Source: an uncultured Bacteroidota bacterium
GTDB lineage: Bacteria > Bacteroidota > Bacteroidia > Flavobacteriales > Flavobacteriaceae
Reading direction: 5' to 3'
DNA: 64,000 nt
Assembly: GCA_902613595.1 (NCBI GenBank)
Contig: CACMHY010000001.1
Location: 434,001-498,000, forward strand
Positions 34,760 through 42,464 of the stretch are shown here, in pieces; the stretch's first letter is position 1; the number at the start of each line of letters is the position of its first letter. A model generated the notes under the pieces. That model had not been told where the DNA came from. It ran no database searches and saw only the letters and a program-made list of their open reading frames with translations. The translations under genes were made by a program, and so were the position numbers.

Positions 34760-37180
34760 TTAATAATTAAAATTAAGTTGAATTTGGAGATTTCTTCCCA
34801 ACTCAGATGAATAGTAACGCATTCTGTTAAGATAGTCTCGATAATCGCTATTTAAAATATTTTGGGCTATCAATCTTAAATTAGTTGTAAGATTTTTTTG
34901 ATTCCTTATTTGTAACGAGAAAATAGCATCAAGTCGATGAAATCCAGAAGGAGACTCGCTAACATCAACTGTTTTTGAAACAATTGTTCCCTCCTCTATA
35001 TAATCAAAAATGAAATTAGAGTCTGGAAATCTATTTTGTTTTGCGCTTATGTGATTGGATATCTCAAAAGTCCATTTACTCTTTTTGGGTGAAAATTTTA
35101 ATTTTTGAAAAGAATTTAGAGGGGGAATTAAAATTAGAGGCTCAGAATTTAATATGTCCTGGGCATATACATATGAAGCTCCAATATCAAATCTAAGATT
35201 TTCTATTATTGATTGAGAATAATTAAGATCAATACCTGTCAAAAAAGCATCTGTACTCTTGTATGTCCATACTGGAAAAGCGCCTCTGATAGTCTGTTCT
35301 AATCCTGTTGGTTCTATGAAAATGTAGTTAAAAGTTTTTGAAACAAAAGGCTCTAATGACCAATTATAATTTGGTTTAGTTTTGGATAAACTCAAAAGAA
35401 ATTTGTGACTTGTCTCGGGATTTATACTTAAGTTCCCGTATTCAATAGCCGCCATGGCATGATGTAATCCATCACTAAATAATTCAGAAGGATTTGGCGC
35501 TCTTTGGGACAAGATGTAAGAAATATTAAATTCAGAATTATCTGATATTTTTTTTGAAATACCAGTTTGCGCGGAAACATTTAGATAATTGAATTTTGGG
35601 TTTACTAGAATTTGATTTGCAAAATCGGTTCCTGTTTCAAATTCATTAAATAATGTATCGTAATTTCTTTCTTCCCAGTTTGACTTGTAATAATATTTTT
35701 TAGCATCATAAGCCACATGATCTAGTCTTAATCCCCACTCCCATAAAAAGGAGTTGGATTCCTGATAGCTTCCTAGAATATAGATTCCATTCTCTAGCTT
35801 AATATAATCAGGAATTAGTCTTTTTACACCAGTATCTGGAGTAGAAAAGTTGTCTTGAATTAATCCATTGTATCCAAATTCAAAGTCCCAATTTTCCATT
35901 TTTATATTTGAAAAACCTAACATTAAATTATGAGTTTTAAGTAATAAATCAACTACCGGTATATTTGTTCTACCACCTCTTCTTATATCAAACTCTTTTC
36001 GTTTGTTGTTTTGATAGCTATATCCAAAATCAAGTATAACATCATTTTTGAAGGATCTGAAATATTTAAATGTTAACCTTTGATGACTGGCTCTTTGATT
36101 TGGGGCCCCTATGTTATATGTAAAATCCTCAACTATATTTGGTTCGCTGGAATTAAGTGCATAAAATAAATCTTGGACATTACCAATATGTGATGCCTTT
36201 AGAATTCCTGGCTCTAAATTATAATTTGAATAGTTTAAATTCCATCCTTTTGAAACCAAATCCTTTCCAAGTTTTATTGAAAAATCTACTTCTTTAAATC
36301 CAGTATTTGATAGGATATAATTTGGAGTATTAAAGTCTCCATATCTTTTACCTGTAAAATTTCCATTTATATAAAATCCATTTGAATAATTTTTTTCAAG
36401 TCTAGATCCAAATTTACCTCCCCAACCATTAGATTCTAAATTTATAAATGAAGTTCCGAAAAGTGTATCTCTTAAAACTTTTCTTTTGGAACTTAAGATA
36501 ATTGAACCTGCAGATGTATCTCCACCGTATTTTAAAGCAGCAGCCCCTTTTATAAGTTGAATTGTTTCAAAAGAATCGAAATCAATATTTGGTGCATGGT
36601 CAGGGCCCCATTGTTGATCATACTGCCTAAATCCATCGGTCACAATACCAACTCTACTTCCATACATGCCGTGAATAACTGGCTTACCAATTGAATTTCC
36701 AGTTTTTAAAATTGATGCTCCGGGGATATAATTTAATGCATCAACCAAAGTATTACTTCCATATGAATTAATTTCACTTATATCGACTAAAACTTCCTGA
36801 ACTGATTTTCTAGTTCGAGAAAGCCTAGAGTCAGATACTATAATTTCTTCTAATTCATTTATATGGTGTTCTAATTTTAAATCAAATATTTTGTTTTCTT
36901 TAAGATTAATGTTTTTGGTTTTTGATTTACAATTTGGATGGCTAATATTTAAAATATATCTACCAGGACATATTCCCTCTATTTTGTATTCTCCATTTAG
37001 ATTCGTTTGTGAAAAAAAATTGGTACCCTCAATTTGTATAAGGGCACCAATTAAAAAAGAGTCATCGTGAAAGTCAGTGACTTTGCCTTTTAAAAATAAA
37101 TTGCATTCTTGACTATAAGTAAGATTCCAAATTAATAAACAATTCAGAATAACATATAGATATATTGATTTGTGTTTCAA
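34760..37180 (-). CDS. TonB-dependent receptor, ZnuD-like, probable zinc uptake
   Basis: An 806-residue receptor with a signal peptide, a carboxypeptidase-regulatory-like domain (about 30-110) and a plug with the pattern KPVIHGMYGSRVGIVTDG then QQWGPDHAPNIDFDSF, resembling zinc receptors of the ZnuD group and their Bacteroidota relatives. The barrel ends with LQIQLNFNY. It starts one base after the stop of an upstream lipoprotein gene, so they are translated together. A Fur-family regulator is divergent from this pair and a palindromic operator lies between. The neighbours include His-rich proteins, so zinc is the favoured substrate; this is inference from context. Confidence 0.85.
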   Translation of the reverse strand: MKHKSIYLYVILNCLLIWNLTYSQECNLFLKGKVTDFHDDSFLIGALIQIEGTNFFSQTNLNGEYKIEGICPGRYILNISHPNCKSKTKNINLKENKIFDLKLEHHINELEEIIVSDSRLSRTRKSVQEVLVDISEINSYGSNTLVDALNYIPGASILKTGNSIGKPVIHGMYGSRVGIVTDGFRQYDQQWGPDHAPNIDFDSFETIQLIKGAAALKYGGDTSAGSIILSSKRKVLRDTLFGTSFINLESNGWGGKFGSRLEKNYSNGFYINGNFTGKRYGDFNTPNYILSNTGFKEVDFSIKLGKDLVSKGWNLNYSNYNLEPGILKASHIGNVQDLFYALNSSEPNIVEDFTYNIGAPNQRASHQRLTFKYFRSFKNDVILDFGYSYQNNKRKEFDIRRGGRTNIPVVDLLLKTHNLMLGFSNIKMENWDFEFGYNGLIQDNFSTPDTGVKRLIPDYIKLENGIYILGSYQESNSFLWEWGLRLDHVAYDAKKYYYKSNWEERNYDTLFNEFETGTDFANQILVNPKFNYLNVSAQTGISKKISDNSEFNISYILSQRAPNPSELFSDGLHHAMAAIEYGNLSINPETSHKFLLSLSKTKPNYNWSLEPFVSKTFNYIFIEPTGLEQTIRGAFPVWTYKSTDAFLTGIDLNYSQSIIENLRFDIGASYVYAQDILNSEPLILIPPLNSFQKLKFSPKKSKWTFEISNHISAKQNRFPDSNFIFDYIEEGTIVSKTVDVSESPSGFHRLDAIFSLQIRNQKNLTTNLRLIAQNILNSDYRDYLNRMRYYSSELGRNLQIQLNFNY

Positions 37181-37726
37181 TTACTCAACTATAGACACTG
37201 GGATATCGATGGAAACATCATTATACCCTCCAAAACCTTCTCTTGTTGTAGCATTAAAATTTGTTGGTTGATGTATTAAATATACTCTCACCAAACCAGT
37301 TCCAGTGGAACTCGTATTCCAAACACTATTTAAAAGAACACCTCTACCTCCGTCTTTAGTATCATTAGAAGCTGATGTTACATTAACAGAAACTTCTGCA
37401 AACTCATAAAATACTTGGTGCTCGTCAGCTTCCTCAATTACCTCAAGTGTTACATCTTCAATATCGTTTGGATCACTACTATCTATGAATCTTATTCCAA
37501 CGTTATGATCGGTATTTACTTTTAAACTAATTGTCTGGGAGTTCATTTCACTCAAATCCCAGTCAACTGTTTGTGATGTTCCGTCTGCAGATTCAATAGT
37601 GAGTATAACATTTGAAATATACTCTTGCTCGTTTATAGCATCTGGATCGTCTTTACTACATGAGACAATAAAAAGAAAAGCTAAAAAAAGAATTTTTGCT
37701 TTTTTAAATTTTGTGTAAAATTTCAT
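37181..37726 (-). CDS. Lipoprotein partner of the ZnuD-like TonB receptor
   Basis: The start is set at the ATG at 37726 (MKFYTKFKKAKILF). The longer in-frame version would translate the poly-A tract and the operator region. Signal and lipobox FIVSC give a lipoprotein of 181 residues. The mature part is beta-rich and contains EVIEEADEHQVFYEF, a pattern I recognise from small Bacteroidota lipoproteins coded just before TonB receptors in metal loci. It may pass the metal to the receptor. Function not shown for any member that I can name. Confidence 0.7.
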   Translation of the reverse strand: MKFYTKFKKAKILFLAFLFIVSCSKDDPDAINEQEYISNVILTIESADGTSQTVDWDLSEMNSQTISLKVNTDHNVGIRFIDSSDPNDIEDVTLEVIEEADEHQVFYEFAEVSVNVTSASNDTKDGGRGVLLNSVWNTSSTGTGLVRVYLIHQPTNFNATTREGFGGYNDVSIDIPVSIVE

Positions 37727-37758
37727 AATAAATTTTTTGGTTAAATGATTTAAATTAA

Positions 37759-37773
37759 TGCAACTCAGTTGCA
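37759..37773. promoter_or_regulatory. Predicted Fur/Zur-type operator (7-1-7 palindrome)
   Basis: TGCAACTCAGTTGCA is a perfect inverted repeat with arms of 7 around a single central base, the form of Fur-family boxes. It lies 33 bases upstream of the lipoprotein-TonB receptor operon and 53 bases upstream of the divergent Fur-family gene, so one regulator could control both. I did not see the same box elsewhere in the window. Confidence 0.6.
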
Positions 37774-37825
37774 AAAATAAGTACTTTTTTTTTTTTTGAG
37801 GAAAAAAAATAAATAAATTTGTTAT

Positions 37826-38215
37826 ATGGGTATACATAGAAAAACTTCTTCACTTAATACCTTGTTAAAGGAATTCAATAATGATATAAGCGCTATCACA
37901 GTTGTAGATCTTGTAAGTCGTTTAGGAGATAAAATGAACAAAACAACTATCTATCGTATCCTCAACAAGCTAGAAGAAGACTCTATATTACATTCATTTT
38001 TTGGGAAAAATGGGTTAAAGTGGTATGCAAAATGTGATGGGTGTTGTAATAGCAAGCCTGAATCAATCTTAAATAAATTTCGTCCACATTTTCAATGTCT
38101 TAGTTGTGGTAAAATAGATCGCCTTAACATAGAAATGAAATTACCAAAAGTGACTGATCAAAAAGTTAGTGTATCGCAATTATTGATTCAAGGAAGATGT
38201 GAATCATGTAATTAA
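37826..38215 (+). CDS. Fur-family transcriptional regulator (probable Zur)
   Basis: A 129-residue Fur-like protein: N-terminal winged helix (MNKTTIYRILNKLEEDSIL near 37-55) and a short dimer domain with the structural zinc cysteines Cys91/Cys94 (CLSCGK) and Cys125/Cys128 (CESCN). The HFQCLSCG motif is typical of Fur, Zur and PerR. A further CDGCC at 70-74 is unusual. Its position beside a ZnuD-like receptor and His-rich proteins argues for Zur over Fur. A TAAATTTG box (37814-37821) lies only 4 bases before the ATG, so the mRNA may be nearly leaderless. Confidence 0.82.
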   Translation: MGIHRKTSSLNTLLKEFNNDISAITVVDLVSRLGDKMNKTTIYRILNKLEEDSILHSFFGKNGLKWYAKCDGCCNSKPESILNKFRPHFQCLSCGKIDRLNIEMKLPKVTDQKVSVSQLLIQGRCESCN

Positions 38216-38258
38216 TTGATATTTTTCATTCATAAGAAACTTCATTTAAATTTTAGAT

Positions 38259-38300
38259 AAAAAAATTGGCCTTACACAAATATGCAAGGCCAAAATCATT
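38259..38300 (-). terminator. Rho-independent terminator between Fur-family gene and His-rich genes
   Basis: TTGGCCTT (38266-38273) and AAGGCCAA (38286-38293) form a perfect 8-base-pair stem with a 12-base loop. On the minus strand it is followed by a T7 run, so it ends the His-rich lipoprotein transcript. On the plus strand no good T-run follows, but it may also act weakly for the Fur-family gene. Confidence 0.75.
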
Positions 38301-38325
38301 ATTGTAGTTAAATAATTGTTTTTGC

Positions 38326-38460
38326 TTAAGCAATATTAGCCGAAGAATCTTCTACTAATGCAGAATGATCATGTCCATCGTGATCATCATGATCGTCATC
38401 TTCACATGAAATAACAGCGAAGGATGCAAAAGCAAATAATAACAATAAGTATTTTTTCAT
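38326..38460 (-). CDS. 44-residue His/Asp-rich lipoprotein, putative metal binding
   Basis: A short gene read from the minus strand: MKKYLLLLFAFASFAVISC is a complete lipoprotein signal (Cys19), followed by EDDDHDDHDGHDHSALVED, with five His and many Asp in 15 residues. The mature peptide has only 26 residues. Such a tag should bind zinc, copper or nickel at the membrane surface. It lies 29 bases after the His-rich membrane protein gene on the same strand and before a strong terminator, close to the Zur-type regulator. Its length, signal and context support a real gene. Confidence 0.72.
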   Translation of the reverse strand: MKKYLLLLFAFASFAVISCEDDDHDDHDGHDHSALVEDSSANIA

Positions 38461-38489
38461 TTTAAAAAGTTTTAATTGTTAGTTAATAT

Positions 38490-38834
38490 TTAATAATTAC
38501 CGAAAAAAAAATTCGGTGGACCTCTATCTTTTAGATTATTGAAAATCAATCTATTGTAAATAGAAGTATTATTAAATATGTACCTAAATAATGTTTGAGC
38601 ATTATTTAAGATTATTTCACTATTAAAATGATATTCAACTAAAGGCTGGTAATAAACATCTAGAAAATCATTATGCTTATTATAATTATGAATGTGAGTC
38701 TGTTCATGAGAACATTCAATATTATCTGAGTGGTAGCTAAAGGCGTGCTCTAGTTTCAAACCCATAGGGGTTAAAAACATAGCTGCTAAAAAAATTGAAA
38801 TGAATGAATAGAGATAACTGATATTTGGATTCAT
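38490..38834 (-). CDS. Small His-rich exported or membrane protein, metal locus
   Basis: A 114-residue protein with one hydrophobic segment (about 8-28) that may be a signal or anchor, then a His/Cys cluster: His30, His35, Cys41, His43, His47, His49 and His54. The C-terminus KDRGPPNFFFGNY has the RGPP ending that I know from small hypothetical proteins of Bacteroidota metal resistance or uptake loci. It lies 10 bases after the DUF1080 gene and 29 bases before the His-rich lipoprotein. Metal binding is likely; the exact role is unknown. Confidence 0.65.
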   Translation of the reverse strand: MNPNISYLYSFISIFLAAMFLTPMGLKLEHAFSYHSDNIECSHEQTHIHNYNKHNDFLDVYYQPLVEYHFNSEIILNNAQTLFRYIFNNTSIYNRLIFNNLKDRGPPNFFFGNY

Positions 38835-38844
38835 TGTTTTCAGG

Positions 38845-39573
38845 CTACAATCTTCTTATTTTAATATTTCTATATGACACGGTTCCTGGCTCATGATCCT
38901 GAAAAGATATATGCCCTTTCTTATATTTTCCAAAACCCGACATCTCATTAAATTTACTATTTTTCACCATAGCATCCCACTTATCTCCAGACAAAGGAAA
39001 ATTATTTATTTCAGTACCATTAAGTATTACTTTACCTTGATTTGTTTCATAGTTTACAGTAATGTGATATTGATTCCACTCACCTGCTTTTTTTGAAGCG
39101 ATGCTGTTAGGAGGACTCATGGCATACAGAGCACCCACTGTATGTTTTTGATTATTAGGGTCATCACCATAAATATCAGCATCTATCACTTGAATTTCAG
39201 GACCAGTCTCGTGCGGATTTTCATATTCTTTATCTTCACTTACTCCCCATATAAAACCACTATTTGAATTTTTAGAAATCTTCCACTCAAACTTTATTTC
39301 AAAACTTGTGTATGTTTCATCTGTAGTTAGGCTTTTGTTTCCGTCACCCTTAGCATCTTTATAGTTAAATGTATAAACTCCATTTTCAACGATCCATCCG
39401 CTCTTTTCTCCGCCCTCATTCTGGTAAATATGCCACCCTTTAAAGCTATCGTCTTGTGAAAGAAGCTCCCAGCTTGACTCAGGCTCCTTTGCAGTCTCTT
39501 TACTACTTTCTTGAGAGATTTGTTTACAACTTACAAATACAATTGATAAAAGAATAGTCAGTCTATATATCAT
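38845..39573 (-). CDS. DUF1080 (3-keto-disaccharide hydrolase domain) lipoprotein, second copy
   Basis: A 242-residue lipoprotein (lipobox FVSC, Cys16) with a short acidic linker and one PF06439 domain: DSFKGWHIYQNEGG, FEIKFEWKISKNSNSG, TGPEIQVIDADIYG, AGEWNQYHITVN, HISFQDHEPGTVSYRNIKI. It is clearly paralogous to the protein at 10035-10805 but lacks that protein's extra loop before the PVSNF region. It probably cleaves a 3-keto-glycoside in the periplasm. It precedes the His-rich genes by 10 bases; this may be chance packing rather than shared function. Confidence 0.85.
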   Translation of the reverse strand: MIYRLTILLSIVFVSCKQISQESSKETAKEPESSWELLSQDDSFKGWHIYQNEGGEKSGWIVENGVYTFNYKDAKGDGNKSLTTDETYTSFEIKFEWKISKNSNSGFIWGVSEDKEYENPHETGPEIQVIDADIYGDDPNNQKHTVGALYAMSPPNSIASKKAGEWNQYHITVNYETNQGKVILNGTEINNFPLSGDKWDAMVKNSKFNEMSGFGKYKKGHISFQDHEPGTVSYRNIKIRRL

Positions 39574-39662
39574 TATAGAAATGTTTATACAAAAATAATG
39601 AATTCTTTAAGAGTCATAAACTTTATTGAAGTAAAGATGTAAACAAAAATTTGAAATAAAAC

Positions 39663-40616
39663 TTAAAGCTTTCGAGCTTTTAGTTTTTCCGTCAATTTTG
39701 GAACGATCTCAAATGCATCCCCAATAATCCCATAATCAGCCGCTTTAAAAAAAGGTGCTTCTGGATCATTATTAATTACAACCTTGACTTTTGAGGAATT
39801 AATCCCGGCTAAATGTTGAATTGCACCTGAAACGCCGACCGCTATATACAAATTTGATGCAACAGGCTTACCCGTTTGACCTACGTGTTCACTGTGAGGT
39901 CTCCATCCCATGTCAGAAACTGGTTTAGAACAAGCAGTAGCTGCACCTAAAACCTCAGCCAAGTCTTCAATAAGATTCCAGTTTTCTGGTCCTTTTAATC
40001 CACGTCCGCCTGAAACAACAATATCTGCGTCTGCAATAGTGACTTCACCTTTTAATCTATGTACCTCAGTTACTTTTAAACTTTTAGTTGATGATAGATA
40101 TGTGCCTTTTAAATATTCACAAGTTTTATTTTGTTCTTTTAATCCAAAAGAATTGGATGAAAGAGATAAAATTACACGGTCTTTTAAACTTTTATTCTCA
40201 TTATATGCCTTATTTGTAAAACAAGAGCATTTAACTTGAATAGGGTCATATTTTGTCGGTAATCCAACTACATTTGAGATATAGGCTGAATTAATTTTAA
40301 CAGACAAAATCGGTCCTAAATATCTTCCATCAGCAGTTGAGCTTACTATAATTATGCTTGCTTTTTCCTTTTCTATTAGTTGGGAAATACTATCACTATA
40401 ACTTTCTACATCAAAAAAATTGTCCTCTTTTGTTTCTATATTATAAAATTTATCAATTCCGTATGACTCAAGTATTTTGGTGTTATTAATATTGAATCCT
40501 ACTCCAACTAACTCATAACCTCTAGCATCAGCTACAGCTCTGGAATAAGAAGCTATCTCTAAACCTGTTTTTTTTACATCTCCGTCTTGTGATTCAATAA
40601 ATGCAAGTATTTTCAT
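39663..40616 (-). CDS. etfA: Electron transfer flavoprotein alpha subunit
   Basis: A 317-residue protein with the ETF alpha N-terminal domain and the C-terminal FAD-binding domain: VVSGGRGLKGPENW, GATACSKPVSDMGWRPHSEHVGQ (read as two adjoining motifs), VGQTGKPVASNLYIAVGVSGAIQH and NNDPEAPFF. It forms the FAD-holding heterodimer that takes electrons from acyl-CoA dehydrogenases and passes them to ETF-quinone oxidoreductase. It follows etfB by 9 bases. Confidence 0.96.
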   Translation of the reverse strand: MKILAFIESQDGDVKKTGLEIASYSRAVADARGYELVGVGFNINNTKILESYGIDKFYNIETKEDNFFDVESYSDSISQLIEKEKASIIIVSSTADGRYLGPILSVKINSAYISNVVGLPTKYDPIQVKCSCFTNKAYNENKSLKDRVILSLSSNSFGLKEQNKTCEYLKGTYLSSTKSLKVTEVHRLKGEVTIADADIVVSGGRGLKGPENWNLIEDLAEVLGAATACSKPVSDMGWRPHSEHVGQTGKPVASNLYIAVGVSGAIQHLAGINSSKVKVVINNDPEAPFFKAADYGIIGDAFEIVPKLTEKLKARKL

Positions 40617-40625
40617 TTTTTTACT

Positions 40626-41372
40626 TTATAGAACTTTGGCTTCATTTTCAAGTAGTTTAATTAATTCATCAATATTATCTGAATCGACGAGTTTAACTGG
40701 ACCTTTTTCATCAGGTTTTTTAAAAGTTAGAATTTCAGTTGCTGGTTTAATTTCATTTGGAGATATTACTTCTAGTGATTTTTGTCGCGCTTGCATTATT
40801 CCACGCATATTTGGTATTATAAGATCTTTCTCTTCAACCAATCCTTTTTGAGCACCAATAACAACTGGTAGGGAAGCTTTCAGACTTTCCTTACCGCCGT
40901 CTATTTCTCTCTGTAAATCAACTTTGTTTCCGTCTATTTCTAAATGAATACAATTTGCTAAATATGGCATTCCACAAAGTGTGGCAAGTATTCCGCCTAC
41001 CATACCTCCGTTATAATCAATTGATTCTCTTCCTGTAATAATAAGATCATAGTTTTTATCCTTGCAAATAGTTGACAAAACTGATGCTACCTGAAAACCG
41101 TCTTTTGCTTGAACATTAACTCGAAGTGCTTGGTCAGCCCCAATAGCAAGGCATTTTCTTAAAATAGGATCACAGCTTTCATCCCCAACTGTTACGACTG
41201 TAACTTTTGCTCCTGATTTTTGCTGAAGCCATATGGCACGCGTCAGTCCAAATTCATCGTTTGGATTGATTACAAATTGAACACCCTGAGAATCAAAGGA
41301 AGAATTATCCTCTTTAAAATTAATTTTGGAGGTTGTATCAGGAACACAACTAATACATACAAGAATATTCAT
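40626..41372 (-). CDS. etfB: Electron transfer flavoprotein beta subunit
   Basis: A 248-residue subunit with the family signature VISPNDEFGLTRAIWL-like stretch (INPNDEFGLTRAIWLQQ) near residue 35, the AMP-binding region DLIITGRESIDYNGG, and the leucine-rich loop near 190-200 used for partner docking (IMQARQKSLEV). It pairs with EtfA. It is the first gene of a two-gene operon that starts just behind a strong terminator of the xylBA-FGE unit. Confidence 0.96.
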   Translation of the reverse strand: MNILVCISCVPDTTSKINFKEDNSSFDSQGVQFVINPNDEFGLTRAIWLQQKSGAKVTVVTVGDESCDPILRKCLAIGADQALRVNVQAKDGFQVASVLSTICKDKNYDLIITGRESIDYNGGMVGGILATLCGMPYLANCIHLEIDGNKVDLQREIDGGKESLKASLPVVIGAQKGLVEEKDLIIPNMRGIMQARQKSLEVISPNEIKPATEILTFKKPDEKGPVKLVDSDNIDELIKLLENEAKVL

Positions 41373-41400
41373 TTAAATACAATTTTAATCTAATGTAATT

Positions 41401-41427
41401 AAAAAAATGACACTGTGTCATTTTTTT
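41401..41427 (-). terminator. Terminator of the xylBA-FGE operon (perfect 27-base palindrome)
   Basis: Arms of 13 bases (41401-41413 and 41415-41427) around one central T form a perfect inverted repeat, AAAAAAATGACAC then GTGTCATTTTTTT. On both strands the stem ends with T7, so it can end transcription in either direction. It lies 18 bases after the stop of the FGE gene, as expected for that operon's end. The core ATGACACTGTGTCAT could also be read as an operator for etfBA. Confidence 0.75.
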
Positions 41428-41444
41428 AGAATATTTCATTTAGT

Positions 41445-42461
41445 TTAATTAATGTCTTTAACCAATCTAAATCCAGTATGTTGGAGTCCTGTGTCTGGTG
41501 AGGATTTCATTCTAGCTGAAACCCTATATCCAGAACAATACGAATCATTGCACAAAAAAGATCCTCCTCGCATGACCTTTTGTTTCAGATAGGGTTGGTA
41601 AGGATCATTAGGTTTCTCTGGCCCTTTTGGATTTAATAATTTCTGATCTTTGATTTTTGAATAATAATTAAAATCATACCAATCAGAACACCATTCCCAA
41701 ACATTCCCTGCCATATCATAAAGTCCAAAAGAATTTGGCTCAAATGAACCAACAGGAGCTGTATAAAAAAATTTATCTCTTTGTTCATTAAAATAGGGGA
41801 AACTCCCCTCCCAGGAATTTAATTTTGGAGAGCCAGAATTCAAATCTTCATTACCCCAAGGGTAAATTGAATTTTTCCTACCTCCTCGAGCAGCCCATTC
41901 CCATTCAGCCTCAGTTGGTAATCTTTTCCCTGCCCATCTAGCGTAGGCATTGGCATCATACCAAGATATATGGACAACTGGATGGTCATCCTTTCCTTCT
42001 ATGTTGCTGTCTGGTCCCATAGGATGTTTCCAATTTGCCCCGGGTTGCCACTTCCACCATTGATTATGTGAATTTAAATTTATAGGACCTTGTGAAGAAA
42101 CAAATATTAATGAAGCTGCTTTGAAAAGAGAGTCATGTGGCCTTGGGGTATTTGGAGGGAGTTCCTTTTTAATTTCCTCCCAGTTGGGGGGAATTTCTGC
42201 TGTTGTAATATAACCTGTTGCTTCAACAAATTGGGTAAATTCTCCATTAGTCACCTCGTTTTGATCAATCCAAAAAGAATCTACATGAACAAGATGCTTT
42301 GGCGATTCATCTTTTCTTGAGAATTTGTCTTCACTGCCCATAAAAAAACTCCCCGAGGGAATCAATACCATTCCTTCCCTTTTGATTATTTTCCTTTTAA
42401 CTTTATATTGTCTACATCCAAAAAATAAAATTGAGATTAATATTACTAGGCGTAGCATCAA
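41445..42461 (-). CDS. Formylglycine-generating enzyme (SUMF1/FGE) lipoprotein
   Basis: A 338-residue protein with a lipoprotein signal (FFGC, Cys16) and one FGE-sulfatase domain (PF03781): PSGSFFMGS, FWIDQNEVTNGEF, RLPTEAEWEWAARGG, YDMAGNVWEWCSDWY. The catalytic pair is kept: Cys304 and Cys309 in GGSFLCNDSYCSGYR, matching Cys336/Cys341 of human FGE. This sets it apart from the many FGE-like proteins without the cysteines, such as GldJ and GldK. It should oxidise the sulfatase Cys with O2 and copper. A lipid-anchored site outside the cytoplasm is unusual. It lies 3 bases after xylA. Confidence 0.85.
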   Translation of the reverse strand: MMLRLVILISILFFGCRQYKVKRKIIKREGMVLIPSGSFFMGSEDKFSRKDESPKHLVHVDSFWIDQNEVTNGEFTQFVEATGYITTAEIPPNWEEIKKELPPNTPRPHDSLFKAASLIFVSSQGPINLNSHNQWWKWQPGANWKHPMGPDSNIEGKDDHPVVHISWYDANAYARWAGKRLPTEAEWEWAARGGRKNSIYPWGNEDLNSGSPKLNSWEGSFPYFNEQRDKFFYTAPVGSFEPNSFGLYDMAGNVWEWCSDWYDFNYYSKIKDQKLLNPKGPEKPNDPYQPYLKQKVMRGGSFLCNDSYCSGYRVSARMKSSPDTGLQHTGFRLVKDIN

Positions 42462-42464
42462 ATA

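Noticed and set aside
37727-37837. N-terminal extension of the ZnuD partner lipoprotein
   Set aside because: It would place a signal sequence after 37 residues, translate the homopolymer as Lys and run through the operator. The ATG at 37726 gives a clean lipoprotein signal.
41445-42461. GldJ/GldK-type gliding protein
   Set aside because: Those FGE-like lipoproteins lack the catalytic cysteines; here both are present, and no gliding genes adjoin.
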